From the NCBI GenBank assembly GCA_030770425.1, contig JASJFT010000077.1:1-64000 (forward strand): a DNA stretch of 64,000 bases, given 5' to 3'. The position numbers were made by a program, and so were the translations under genes. Positions 25,854 to 37,515 of this stretch are shown in pieces. Each line of letters begins with the position of its first letter. The first letter of the stretch is position 1. The notes under the pieces were generated by a model that was given only the letters and a program-made list of their open reading frames with translations, was not told where the DNA came from and made no database searches. The DNA is from Darksidea phi. Its lineage: Eukaryota > Ascomycota > Dothideomycetes > Pleosporales > Lentitheciaceae.

Positions 25854-26189
25854 ATAGAGAGAATAGGTAGGTATCTATATCTATTACTTCCTACTCGAAA
25901 AACGATTTAACTAATACCTTCTAGATCGTTCTTAGAGTATATAAATATTATATAGTCCTACGTATATCTACTCGTTTTACTATATAAATTATCGTCTAAA
26001 AAATATTTTTCTAATATATATACTACGTAACGCGCTTAGTATATCTAAAGAATATCGTAGAATATATAAGAGGACGCTAGTAACTCGATTTTCTATATTA
26101 CCTAGGAGTTATATACGCGTAGCCCTACTAGAGGATAAGACTTACTCCTTCTACGTTTCTACCCGTAGTAAAGCGAGGCTATAGAGGGA

Positions 26190-26415
26190 TACTCTAAGCT
26201 TAGAGGTAGTTACCGTAGACTCTAGGCGTTATACTACCCGTTTTAGTAGACTATAAAGAAGAGAAGTCCTAAGCTTAGAAATAATTACTATAAGCTCTAG
26301 ACTATACGCTACCTATTTTAGTAGACTATAAAGAAAGGTACCCTAAGTCTAGAGGTAATTACCCTAAGCTCTAGGTACTATACTACCCGTTTTAGTAGAC
26401 TATAAGAAGCGGGGG
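26190..26415 (-). repeat. Tandem repeat, three copies of about 75 bp, in Gypsy-C
   Basis: Copies start near 26194, 26269 and 26343, each with ctaagctt/ctaagtct followed by tacccgttttagtagactat-like sequence. The period of 74-75 bp is close to 25 codons. In a minus-strand frame the units read as similar peptides (FFIVY-stop-N..), so this may be a repeated domain or a 3' untranslated array. Confidence 0.8.
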
Positions 26416-26949
26416 CCTATACTCGGTATCGGCGATTTTTCTAGGTTCTTATCTTAACCGATACCTCGTCTTCTAACTAGGGGCTAAGGAACTTATCTTA
26501 TAATACGGCTTCTAACTACTAGGCTAGCCGTTTAGGTAGACCTAGCTTATTAGGGTACTTATTATAGAACTCTTTTACTTTTTAGACCATATTTATAAAA
26601 TCGCTTACTAGGTAGTAGATTAGGTCTAGGTCGTAGCTTATCTATTCCGTTTAATAGTAGAGCTTACTATAAATAATCTAGCTATCGAGAATATAGACTA
26701 CTAGCTACTCGGGATACCTATTTACTTTTATAGCTAGTTCTTTAAAGAGTACTTAACTAGATAATAGATCTTATATAGCTTTATATAATTTATCTATATA
26801 GAAAATATTATATATCTTTATATAGGAGGGTAACTAGACTACGTAGAAGCTATACCTTTAACTAATAATAAGATAAGATCCGTATATTTACTAGTCTAAT
26901 TTTAGACTTAGTCTTAAGATAGTAAATCTCTTAGGTATAATATAGACTT

Positions 26950-29400
26950 AATCTCCTACGTCGAAATCTAGAAGACGGTATTTTTTATTAACTTATCGGC
27001 TCTAGGCTTTCTAAGCTACTACGATATTAGCTTAGGTATAGTCGTAAACCTATTAAACTATATTAGCTTAGATTTTTACGAACTCCTAGGCTACCTACGT
27101 AGTTATATCGTCCGGTAATTCGGAGGGTTTACGGACGCATTCTTATTAGTCCTAGTAGTAATAAGTCTTATAGTTAAATTCGATCTCGAACGGGAAAAAT
27201 CCCGTTATATTATATAGAAGAATTACCTAGGCCTAGTCTATACTAGATAGAAGATTAGACTAGTTATTCTAATAGAAGTTTATAAAGGGGCGTAATTATT
27301 AGTCTAGCTATTAATTAAAAACTTCCGTATTACTATCGGTCTATAGGTAGTAGGCTATAGATAATAACTAGCTAATTTCTATAAGCCTATATAATTCTTT
27401 TATAAAGCCTAATACAAACTATAGACCTCGATCTAAGACTATAGTATATAGGAGACTAAAGACTCGCTATATATATATATAGTAGAGAGTAGCTACGTCT
27501 TTAGTAGTAGTAGTTTTAAAGTAGGGTAATAAGAAAGCGTATTTTAATAATCTATATATTACTACGAATACGTTATTATATTCCTTATAGTCCTTCGGGA
27601 AGCTTTTAAAGTCTATAGAGACGTCTTCCTATACCCTCTTAGGTATAGGGAGTAGTTTAAGAAGACTTAAGATCTTATCTTAAGGCTTATAACTCTATTA
27701 GTACTACTTATAGTTCCTTATATAATACTTTATATCTTTATTTATTATACCCTAGTAATATAGGTCTCTTAGAAGCCTAATAGTTTTCTTTATACCCGGG
27801 TAAGTAGTAATCTACGTAGTATATACTACCTAGATAAAGTAGATTTTAAGGAACCCTACTTTAGGTACTACTAACTTCTCTTTTTAGAGGAGAAGCCTAG
27901 ATAGGGTTAGAGATAGGTACTTATATTCTTAACGAGTTAACTCTTACTCTAATTCGAGTATAGTATATATACGATTCTCGTAAAGTATATAATTAAGAAG
28001 TAGATAAAAGTAAGCTTTAGTTTTATACTTAGAATCCTAGATATCGGTAACAACTATTAAGACGACTATTATAGTAGAGGTCTATCTAAAGAAAATAAAG
28101 ATATAAGTTCTAGTAACTTTATCTTTTTTCTTCTAAGTTTTTAATTCCTTCTATTTTCGAGAGAGAGTATCCGTGATAATATTAGTAGTTCTAGAGTAGT
28201 AATAAATAGTATAGTAGTAGTCTACGAGCTTCTCGGCCTAACGAGTCTATTATAGGGTTAGTTTATACTTAGTCGAGAAATATTCTAGTACCTAGTAATT
28301 AGTAATAACTTAGAAGGGTTTATTTAGTTATAACCCTATAAGCTAAGTCTTCTATTCGTTTAAACCCCTTATAACCGCGAGTATCTCTTTATTATAGATC
28401 TTATAGTTTATTTCTATAGACTTTATTATCTTTATAAAGTAGGCTATAGGTTACTAGGTTCTATTATCTTAAAGCTATATAAAGATATCTACTAGAATAC
28501 CGTCGCTTATATCGGTTTCTATATAGGTTCTATAGTAGGGCGAGTAATATCTTATAATAACGTCCGAATATAATAATATCTTACTTTTCTTAAATATAGC
28601 TCGCTCTTTAGGCCCGAAGGTACGGAATTTTTCCTTTCGTAGTAGTCGGGTAAGCGGGCGGACTATATAACTATAGTCTTTTAGCTACTTTTAGTAGTAG
28701 TTATAGAAACCTAGATAAGCTTATAGCCCTTTTAGGATTATAGATTTCTTCTAGTCTCTAATAGCTACTATCTTATCGGGGTCTATACGGATCCCTTTAG
28801 TACTAATAATAAAATCTAAAAACTTTACCTTAGTAACTATAAACTCGCTCTTTTTAATATTAGCCTATAGTCTAGCCTTCTTAAGCTTATCTAAGATTTT
28901 ACTTATATATTTCTTATACTTAAGGGGGTCCTTTAAGTAGATTAAGATATTATCTATATAGGTAGTATAGATCTTATCGATTTCGTCCTTAAGTACTTAA
29001 TTAATATAGTACTAAAAGATTACCGGCCTATTATATAGCCCGAAAGGTAGAACGTAGTATTTATAATTTCTATATTATATTTTAAAAGTCGTAAGGTCTT
29101 CTACGTCGGGGTCTAATCTAATATAATAGAAGACTTAACGTACGTCTAACTTAGTAAAGACCTTTACTTTAGAGAGTTATATTAGTATCTTCTTAATTAA
29201 AAGAATAGTCGTAATATCTTTCTTTATAACTATATTAATTTTTCGGTAGTTAATATAGAACCTCTACTCCTCTTCTAGCTTCTTAGTAAATAGAACGGGT
29301 AAGGCGAAATTAGTATCGCTAGTCGTAATAAAGCCCTTTTTTAGATACTCTTCTAAGTAAGCTTTTAGTAGCTTTAGATATTTGAGGGATATATTATAGA
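26950..29400 (-). pseudogene. Gypsy-C pol relic: RT, RNase H, integrase
   Basis: On the minus strand, reverse transcriptase at about 29400-28690 reads FALPVLFTKKLEEE, INYRKIN, then YYVLPFGLYNRPVIF, and YIDNILIYLKDPLKY with the first catalytic Asp kept and the second turned to Asn (28948-28959). Next comes VKFLDFIISTKGIRIDPDK, the connection region. RNase H is at about 28600-28100 (PIAYFIKIIKSIEINYKI). Integrase is at about 27700-26950, with FEIEFNYK near its end. Stops are TAA/TAG. Confidence 0.88.
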
Positions 29401-30599
29401 GTAGACTTATACTAAGCTTACTTATATTATTCTTAAGGGTAATTTTATAGTCGATACTCTCCCTTCTAGAAGGTAGCTTATCTAAGTTAATCTTAGAGAA
29501 GTAGTCTAGGGTAGCTCCTATATAATCTTTATAAGGGAGCTTTTCTACTATTATATCTTATACGTCCTATTCCGCTAAGTCTTCTACTAAGTCTTTCGAC
29601 TATCTATCTCTAATTAATAAGTTAACTTTATATAGGCTAGTAGCTTCTAGTATAACTTCTTTTTTATCTATAAGCTTTTATATCTTAGAAGACTCGAGAA
29701 AATATACGTCGAACTTATTACTAGCGGTCTACTCTAGTAGGTCGTTAGGGATAGATATTACTTTCTTTTTCTTTCTATTATTTTTTCGGCGACCTCGTTA
29801 GCTTTTCTTAGATTTAGTACCTCTTAAACTACTATTAGTATTACTATCTATATTTCTTTATATTTCCTTAGAAGTAGCTTACTAGTCCTCTATTACCTAT
29901 AGCGGGGCTTTAGTAGACTTATAGGTCTCCTCCTAGGAGATTATAAGGGCTTTAATTAAAATCTCCGAACTAAGTATTAGATCCTTTTTAAGTAAATAGA
30001 CCTTCTTCTATACTTTAACCTATTAATTAATTAGGTCGTCGCGACGTAAAGCGTCGTTCTAGTATTCTAGGTCTAGCTTTAGATCCGGCTTCTTTATAGT
30101 AGTTAGATTATATTTTATCTACTTTAGGGTATTATCTAACTAGTATAAAGTCTAGTTATAATAGTTAATTAAGGACCGGATTTACTTAAAGAATTTTCTT
30201 TCGAGTATTATATCGTAATACCTAAGCTTATAGAAGAGGAACTAGGTAGATATATCCTTTCTCTAGATTAATAGATTAGCTTAAATAGCTATATTAACTA
30301 AGTAACTATATTTCCTATTAAACCTATTAAGGGGAATCGGTTTCTTTAGTCGATAGAAGACGGGCTTTAGCTTTTTCTTTACTACCTTTAAATATTTAGA
30401 GTAGACTAATAGGTACGTACTAGTACTACTATCTACTAATCCCCTTAGCTATATAGCTAGGCTATTTACTATAAGTTAAATAGGGAGCGTAAATAATTTC
30501 GAATTAACGAGCTACGGTATCTTAATAAGCCGTTAATAATTAAGGGGTTTAATTACTTCTATATAGACCGCTAGAGAGGAACCCTTCTCTAATAGCTTT

Positions 30600-32760
30600 T
30601 ATTTTTTAATACTATAGAGAAGGCGTTAGAGTTATACTCTAAACTACTTTCCTCTTTATATAGGGAGTCTAAATAAGCTTCTTTCTTAGAATCGTTAGGG
30701 AAGGTAGTATTAACTTTTACTTCTATAGTATTCTACGTTATCTTATATACGACGTAGTCGGGGTAGTCTTACTATTTATTTCTTTTCCTATAATTAAAAT
30801 AACGGTCTTACTTCTTATACTCTTTAAAAGAGTAGTTATAAAGCTTAGAGGCGTTTTTAAAGTAAACGGGCCTCTTTTCTAACTTATTAGAGAAGGGCCT
30901 ACTTATAGTCGGCTACTTTCTCTTAGAGGTAGCTAATCGGTTACTTTAGGCGAGCTAGGCCTTTTAGTACTAGTTATTCTTAAGTAGTACCCTATTAGCT
31001 AAAGTCGTGTATTTATAAAGCTTACTAAAGGTAGAATTACTATTATTAAATAGATCTACCTTATTTTTTAGCTCGAAGTAGAGCTTATCTACGAATTCTT
31101 CGTTCTACTAGTAGTAAGGTAGATAGATCTCTATTACTAGATACTCGAAATTCTTAATAAAGTTATTAACTTTACTAAACGTATTTATACGTAGTCGGTA
31201 GAATTTAACTTTTACCTTCTTCTTTATATAGGGATCTTTATAGTATTTCTTAATATATTCTAATAGGTCTATATTAAATATAAAGTCTACTTCTTCTTCC
31301 CTAGAATTTAGCTATATCCGAATATAGTCTTTTACCGGGCCCGCTAGTCGGGATATAATATAGGCTCGACGGATCTTAGCTATCTACTAGGGGGTTTCTC
31401 GTACGTACTAGTCCTTATTAATAGTAAGTTTCTATTCTATATTATAGAACTAGTTCTTTAACTTAGACTCTCCGTTATTTTTAAATAAGGTAGAGTTAGA
31501 GTAGAACGTAGTCTTCCGGAAGTTAAAGATTTATAGGGATTTACTTCGGTAGTTTTCTATAACGTTTTTCTTCTAAATAAGAACCTATATTCTATTATCT
31601 AAGGTAATAGTTACGAACCCTAGTAAGGCTAACGGAGATCTCGCGGGGGGGGTACTAGAGTAGAAAGTAGAAGTATTTTCTATTTTCTCTATAGTAAAGG
31701 GTAGTATATCTAATTCTAATAGGTACTCGTAATAGTTCTTATTAGGTAGGGGAGTCCGTATTAGATCTAGAAATATAATTAGTTTAGTAGTTAGCTCTTT
31801 TCGTAAGAAGTTTAACTAAAAGGTTAGATACTAGACTAAATCCTACTAGAATCTTTCTAGGAGCCCGGGGGTTTAAAGTAGAGTACGATAGGTAAGAGAG
31901 GTCCTTTAGAGGCCGATATTTAGACCGTTTAGTTATACCGTTATAGGAGGGAGTCTTATCTCTTCTATATCTTATCTACTATTAGGGTTACGTTATAATA
32001 GTAGAGCCTCGAGAGTAGACTTAGGATTATACTAAGGGAGAACTATAAGTCCGGTCTTTATATAGACGGCTATAGGGGAGGACTATTTAAGGTCTTTCTC
32101 TAAACTCTACTACCTACTTATAGTTCTCTAGGCTTATTAAAGCTCTTCTTATAGCTTTTTAACTTATCTTCTATAGTTATCCCTTTCCTTAGCTAATTAG
32201 TTAAACTTATCGACTATAGTATTTATAAAGACGTTCCTATTAACTATATCTACTCCTATAGTATACGCTAGCCTTTTAGCTATAATAAGATAGAGACTAT
32301 TATCTATTAGGGTATTAGTAATTAGGTCGGGCCCCTCCTAGGTAGCTAGTATATCCTAGACTATATTATAGTCTAGAAGTTCTTCCTATCCTTCTATATT
32401 TATTAGGTAGGGGATTTAGAGTCTATTTTCTCCTCTAAGTAATTTAACCCTCTCGGCGTACTTATCGATCTTCTCTTTAAGACTATCTTTACTTATACTC
32501 TTCTCTTAAGGGAGGAAGATAGTCTTAAGGGTCTAGGGATTAATATACGCGTCTTTATTAACGAATACCTCTAAGAGGGTTAGTTTATAGGCCTCGGTTA
32601 GCTTTTACTAGTATACTTCCTCTTTAGGGGAGGGTATCTTACTTCTAGTCTAGTTCTAAGATTTAGTCTAAGCTCGCGTACTCCTTACCCTACTTAGGGC
32701 TCGGCTTAGAGTCTTCTTCTTTCCTTTATCTTTCTTCTATAGGGAGGTCTTACGGGAAGA
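30600..32760 (-). pseudogene. Gypsy-C gag region relic
   Basis: Position between the 5' LTR side (right) and pol on the minus strand makes this the Gag region. A knuckle-like piece EYKK-stop-DRYFNYRKRNK at about 30770-30820 looks like a CCHC motif with Cys changed to Tyr. The rest is not recognisable by eye. Confidence 0.5.
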
Positions 32761-33083
32761 CGGCTTTAAAGAGCCTACTTAGTCTAGGAAGTCTACTATC
32801 TTATCGTTATATTAATTTAGCGATTTAGTTAATTATATAAAGATAAGTTAGTTATAGGGTTTAGGATATAGATCTAATCCTATATAATACTTTTATAGGT
32901 CTCTTCTCTCTAAGGGAGATACTAGGTACTCTAGTAATATTAGGGCTCGAAGCGGTCGGTTTTAAGACTTATCTAAGGGAGCGCCGTACGCTACCTACCC
33001 TAAGTACTATAGACCTCTAGGGATTTTAGGGGGGTTAATATTTAGCTACCGTCTCCGGCCGAAAGTTAGAGATCTTAGGATAA

Positions 33084-33351
33084 TATAAGATCCTAGGACT
33101 AAGTATAATTAACTAGGAGTTATAATAGCTAAGGTAGCCTTCTAATTAACTAATAGTAGAATCGGTATATTAAAGCTATTCTAAGATAGCGCTATAAGGG
33201 TATAAGAATAAGGGGTTCTTATACCCGAATAGAGCTTAGTACGCTAAATAAACTAACTAACTATTAGACTAATCCTCGGGATTACCTAATCTACTAACCG
33301 AAATAGGAAATAAGTAAAATAACTAGGTTATCTAGGGAACGGACCGTAATA
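33084..33351 (-). repeat. 5' LTR of Gypsy-C (268 bp)
   Basis: Pairs with 25492-25759 and ends next to the right tatat target duplication (33352-33356). Confidence 0.95.
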
Positions 33352-33678
33352 TATATAGCTATAATATATATCTTAATCTTAGTTTATTTAATTATATTAG
33401 TATAGTAATCTAATTATAAACTAATTATAAGCTAATATCTTTCTATATATTTATACTTAGACCTATAGCTCTCTTCTAGTTTTAAGATAAGTAATATAAA
33501 TAATTTCTAATATTTTAGTAGTATACGAGCTAGAAATAAATAATTAGTAATATAATTATAAATAAAGTATAATAATTATCTAATTAAAGAGCGTAGCTAG
33601 GTTATATAGTAGTATTATTAGGTTAAAGAGAAAAAGGGAAAGTAGGAGAATATTTGTAGCTCGCTTAGCGCACGGGCC
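33352..33678. other. Right margin of the AT-rich island
   Basis: About 300 bp of RIP-type AT-rich DNA with no gene. CA and TG reappear abruptly from about 33650 (tttgtagctcg, gcgcacgggcc). The border between island and gene space is therefore only tens of bases wide. Confidence 0.75.
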
Positions 33679-33702
33679 AGGTCACATGATATCATGTGAC
33701 CT
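33679..33702. repeat. 24-bp perfect palindrome at the island border
   Basis: Each half is AGGTCACATGAT followed by its exact reverse complement, with no spacer. It holds two inverted CATGTGA/TCACATG half-sites. It is followed by a small hairpin (CTTCGG .. CCGAAG, 33701-33722). It lies at the switch from RIP-mutated to normal composition. It may be a joint of transposon ends, a protein-binding site, or chance. Confidence 0.9.
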
Positions 33703-33771
33703 TCGGAGGTTCAGTGCCGAAGCTCCATAGGTACAGAACAAGTGTACGCACGGTAATTCGTATTGGTCTCC

Positions 33772-34308
33772 TTACGCCAGCAGCCTTGCCTTCATGAAAA
33801 TAACCCCTTCGAACGGATTATCGTAGTATTTCGCGGTTTCCTCAAACCCATACAGTGCATACAACTTCCTCGCAGCCACCATAGTCGCCAATGTGTCCAA
33901 CAGCATCTCCTTGTAGCCCAATTCTTTCGCCCTGGTCAACGCTGCTTCCATCAAGAATCGGCCTGCTCCCAAACCGCGCGCTTCGGGGATAGTGTACAGT
34001 CGCTTGAGCTCGCAAATTGTTGGAGCGTTGAGGGGGCGTACAGCAACGCATCCGATGCATTTTGAATGAACTGGCTGTGCTGCTGGATCCGTTGACGTTG
34101 GCGTGGTGGCGTAGGCGAGGAACACGACGCCGCCGTTCTCGGTCGAATATTTTCCCGGCAGCTGTGATAACTCTTCTTCGAAACTTTGGAACGTGAGATC
34201 GATATGTGCCGGTAACGAAGCAGCGTACGCGAGAAACATTTCGGCCACGGTCGTTTTATCGCGTGGAAATTCTGCTGTCGAGATAGTAATAGATTGGTAG
34301 GCGACCAT
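33772..34308 (-). CDS. GNAT family N-acetyltransferase
   Basis: An intron-free frame of 178 residues. The C-terminal half has GNAT motif A: RLYTIPEARGLGAGRFLM (about residues 103-120), where R/Q-x-x-G-x-G/A binds the pyrophosphate of acetyl-CoA. It is followed by the ALTRAKELGYKEMLLDTL helix and strand and the Y..YGFEET segment. GNAT enzymes move an acetyl group from acetyl-CoA to an amine. The substrate cannot be told, and small single-domain members often act on small molecules. There is no signal peptide or TM segment. The stop lies about 70 bp from the palindrome and the RIP island, yet the frame is intact and CA/TG-rich, so RIP has not spread into it. Confidence 0.88.
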   Translation of the reverse strand: MVAYQSITISTAEFPRDKTTVAEMFLAYAASLPAHIDLTFQSFEEELSQLPGKYSTENGGVVFLAYATTPTSTDPAAQPVHSKCIGCVAVRPLNAPTICELKRLYTIPEARGLGAGRFLMEAALTRAKELGYKEMLLDTLATMVAARKLYALYGFEETAKYYDNPFEGVIFMKARLLA

Positions 34309-35256
34309 GATGACGCCAAATGTGCTCCAAGGAATAGTTCAATATTTGTAGAGATAAAGTGTCAACCACTCTACCTCTTATATTAGACCATCGTAGGGCG
34401 TGGTTGTCAGACTAAGATCCTAGCTAACCGTAAGTAGCCTGTCATACGCTGCGAGCACGTCCGATTTCGGATATTCCGATTCCAATGCAAGCAACGCTGA
34501 ACTTGTTCTCTTAGAGGGTGACACTACCTTATATGCCCATAGAATCAAGGATATCGTTGGACGTCACTTTCGACCGCAGGGCACGATTTAGATGTAATGT
34601 ACACAAAACTACCGCCGAGATATGCCCTCATACCGTCAATTTACATGAAACAATTCCATCTCAACTCTTTCCACCGGGCATTATACCATTTATATAACTT
34701 ATGGGTATGGACTGCGTCGCTATCGAAAGACAGCAGCGCCTCCAGTATAAGGCAATAGGTACTAACGCCCTCCTAGACCAACTTTACCGACTTCTTACCC
34801 CGACCTTTAGTCAAGCACTGCTCAGCAATACTCTCCCCACATCTGCTCCACCATTGAATCTGCGGAAGGCTGCGAAACATTCAGAACATGCAATGTCTCG
34901 TGTGGAGTAATCCGTTTATCTCACTGTCAGACAACGTTCGGTCTGCTCGTCATACACGCCAAAGGATGATATCCCTCTGCGACAACAGTGACCTACCGGG
35001 GCAACATGGGTTTCGCGATGCCAGCATTGGAAGCCTTTGGTATTACAGTAGTTTGCGCATAGAATGCGAGGAGCATTAGCAGTGCTTAAGGTAGTCGGAA
35101 GTGTGTGGCACGTAGCTGGAAGGTATGCGAGCTTAGCATCCACCAAAAGGGCTCAAGTATAGCCCTCATGCAAGTCTTTTTCAGTAACTTGATGCAAAAG
35201 CCCTATAATCAGTGCCAATCAAGGGGAAGACGTACGGCAGCTCGAGCGTTTCCAGA
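34309..35256. other. Intergenic, no supported gene
   Basis: Several short frames occur on both strands, none with a recognisable domain, codon bias or splice pattern. Composition is normal. A TATA-like ttatataactt is at about 34689-34699 without a convincing gene behind it. Confidence 0.6.
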
Positions 35257-36135
35257 TCACTTTTGGATAATGACCTCCCCATGCAACATAGCCACACTGG
35301 AATCATCGGCCACTGTCCACTTCTCCCAGTCTCTGACCATTTCATCAAGGTCATTCTCCGTTGTCAGACCTGCTTTGAGCCTCTTCTCGCGTATTAGACC
35401 CCCTTTGATTACGGCTATCAGGCCTTGGGCTCCAAAGACGAAGATAGTTAGCACCACGGTCACCCGGATATGGAGTAGATGAGGTGCAGGATAGGAAACC
35501 TACACCGGGTGCTTTTATCCCTGAGTGTGTGGTACGACCAGGTGCCGAAGCTTTACGGTGACCTTGCTCCGTCCAGCAGCAGCCTTGAGATGGACCAAGA
35601 AAGCAACTGGCGGGCTGCAGTCGGTGTGTGCCTCTAGCGGTACGTATCATATCTGCCGCAAACTTGTGAAACTTGAGGAGGCCCAGTTAGCTCGGGCCAA
35701 ATCAGTTCCTACACACAGTCGCCCTCGCGTGCCGCTACGATGCCTCCAAGTTTCGCCACTCTGAGCATCTCCCGCAATGCATCTTCTGGCGCGTTAATGT
35801 GGGTCAGCGTCTAGTGGCAGAAGGTGATGTCGGAGGTGTCGTCCGCAAAGCGAAGGTTCTTGACGTCGCCCTGCTCGAAGTCGATATTATTGAGACCGCG
35901 GTTTCTGCAACAGCTCTTGCGCGTGGCAGTATATCGGACTTGAGGTCGACAGCTGTGACATGGCCGTCGGGGGCGGGGGTTGGAAGGGGACGCAGGGATC
36001 GTCCCGGAGCCGGCACGTCAGGTTTGGATTGTGCTTTTTCATCAGCTCTAATGTAGCCATGGCAAATGCAGCGTTACTCTCAGCGTTTCGTAGTTCATGG
36101 TGTATCGCTTGAGGGGTGGGGTAGGCTGGTATGGG
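35257..36135 (-). pseudogene. Broken SAM-dependent methyltransferase (UbiE/type-11 like)
   Basis: Pieces of one class I methyltransferase lie in order on the minus strand in different frames: NAESNAAFAMATLELMKKHN (about 36070-36010), DGHVTAVDLK (SAM-binding beta-2 with acidic residue, about 35960-35930), NIDFEQGDVKNLRFADDTSD (about 35885-35825), then a TAG where Gln is expected, LTHINAPEDALREMLRVAK, and at the end LIREKRLKAGLTTENDLDEM followed by VRDWEKW..MLHGEVIIQK and TGA at 35257. At least two frameshifts and two in-frame TAG codons break it. Intact fungal homologues are about 275-280 residues, so almost the whole gene is present as a relic. At least one stop (CAG to TAG) is of RIP type. 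Confidence 0.85.
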
Positions 36136-36414
36136 CTTCGGCCATTGCGGTGCGACTGAGCTCAGAGAAGATATGTAAAGCGCTAGGAAAGTTCCTTGAT
36201 GATAATTTTCTAACAACATCGAGTAAGAACAATGTTGTCGCTGTGGAACGTACACCAGGGGCCGTGTTATACCGTCACCGTCCGCGCTAGTCCATTAGAG
36301 CTCTGGACGAAGGAATCGGACAAACATATCAACGCTGCCTACACATTTCTGTTAGCCCAGTGCTCTGTACCAGGCATAAGAAGTGTAGCCATCTAGGATA
36401 GACATTGAGCGAAG

Positions 36415-37515
36415 TTACGGGTTGATTGCCTCTTCTTCCTTCTGCCTCCTCTTCGCCCACTTCTTGACCCCTCTCCTCTTCCAAGCCTCCGCAGTCGTGA
36501 TACATATCCACCATGCAACAAACATGACCCCAAAACTCAGACTCCACCCGATAGCCTCGCAACTAAACCACTCAAATAGCCCCAGCGCCCTCCTCAACCC
36601 TTTGTTTTCAGTGTCCCACATCTGCCTCCCTCCGATAATAACCTGCATAGCACTCAGTATGACGCTGAAGAGGGCGTACATGAAGAGCACGCTGGGGAAG
36701 AAGCGTTGGAAGTAAGCGCCATAGTTGGACTCAAAGCGGTTTAGGTGCCAGCGGCGGAGATGGATGAAGGAGTGGAAGTTTAGCGCGTCGAGGTTTAGTT
36801 CACCGTAGCGCCAGCGCGGTGAGATGCGCTTAGATGGGAGGGTAGAGAATGGAGTTATGAATTTGGTGAATGTTTCAAATGTGGTTGTTGTGAAGGATGA
36901 AAAAAGATCATTCCTGCATGCGATGTTGAAGTCGGAGCGATGCCGTATAAGAGAGGCGTAGGTTCTAAGGAACCCAAGGGATGTTGCCACTAAGCGATCT
37001 CGTTCTTCAGGGTTGATGGCATCGTTTAAGGGGTCAATTAAGTATTGCCAGAAAGCATAGGAGGTTATGTATGCCGGGAGGGGTTTCATGTAGATGATGT
37101 TGTCTGTCCACAGGAGATGAAGGGAGGCGTCTTCCGTAACGACGATTCTTCGGTCAAAGGTCAACTGTCGGCTGAGAGATTTGATATCCGGACTTGGTGC
37201 TGCCCCCCATAGCTTCTCGTCTAGTTTGTTCATACCGGGTGTATCGAGATCTTCCAGACAATAGGAAACAATCTGACACGAGTCGAGTGCAATCCGGGGC
37301 GCGTCTGGGAGGACTTGATCATCATGGCAGTTGTGAAGACGTGGTGACTTGTCCAGGTAACGTGCATATGCCAGGCTCTTGCATAATTGAACCGGCTCAT
37401 CAAACGGCAAAGCATCGTCCCCTGCTCTTTTGCTTGTGTTGGTATCTGGACGCGCGAATGACGCTACTAACGTCGGTGTAGGCGACACAGGCGTGATTGC
37501 GCTTTCTTCGCGCAT
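36415..37515 (-). CDS. Fungal two-TM protein of unknown function (DUF6601-like)
   Basis: A single-exon frame of 366 residues. The middle part has WTDNIIYMKPLPAYI and FLRTYASLIRHRSDFNIA, which I associate with a fungus-specific family (probably DUF6601; name from memory). Two hydrophobic segments follow near residues 272-295 (FFPSVLFMYALFSVILSAMQ..) and 323-343 (IGWSLSFGVMFVAWWICI), then a basic tail KRRGVKKWAKRRQKEEE. The layout suggests a cytosolic N-terminal domain anchored by a C-terminal TM hairpin. The role is unknown. The N-terminal 60 residues look disordered. The ATG at 37513-37515 is the first in frame. Confidence 0.8.
   Translation of the reverse strand: MREESAITPVSPTPTLVASFARPDTNTSKRAGDDALPFDEPVQLCKSLAYARYLDKSPRLHNCHDDQVLPDAPRIALDSCQIVSYCLEDLDTPGMNKLDEKLWGAAPSPDIKSLSRQLTFDRRIVVTEDASLHLLWTDNIIYMKPLPAYITSYAFWQYLIDPLNDAINPEERDRLVATSLGFLRTYASLIRHRSDFNIACRNDLFSSFTTTTFETFTKFITPFSTLPSKRISPRWRYGELNLDALNFHSFIHLRRWHLNRFESNYGAYFQRFFPSVLFMYALFSVILSAMQVIIGGRQMWDTENKGLRRALGLFEWFSCEAIGWSLSFGVMFVAWWICITTAEAWKRRGVKKWAKRRQKEEEAINP

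Larger units (their letters stand above)
25492..33351 (-). mobile_element. Gypsy-C: Ty3/gypsy element, minus strand
   Basis: LTRs of 268 bp (25492-25759 and 33084-33351) flank a 7,860-bp element with identical 5-bp duplications tatat (25487-25491 and 33352-33356). On the minus strand a purine tract gggaggaagataa (plus 25760-25772) abuts the LTR at 25759, so the 3' LTR is the left one and transcription runs right to left. Gag, reverse transcriptase, RNase H and integrase are readable in that order. It is less AT-shifted than A and keeps many CG steps. LTR differences are of RIP type (ataatcaac against ataattaac; atattgaag against atattaaag). Confidence 0.95.

Noticed and set aside
1..33660. 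AT-rich island as mitochondrial DNA or a centromere
   Set aside because: Paired LTRs, TSDs and gypsy domains explain it as RIPped retrotransposons. A centromere would need CENP-A data and cannot be claimed from sequence.
34701..35146. Short frames on both strands between the GNAT gene and the methyltransferase relic
   Set aside because: Below 80 codons, no conserved motif. The cysteine pattern on the minus strand is suggestive but not enough.
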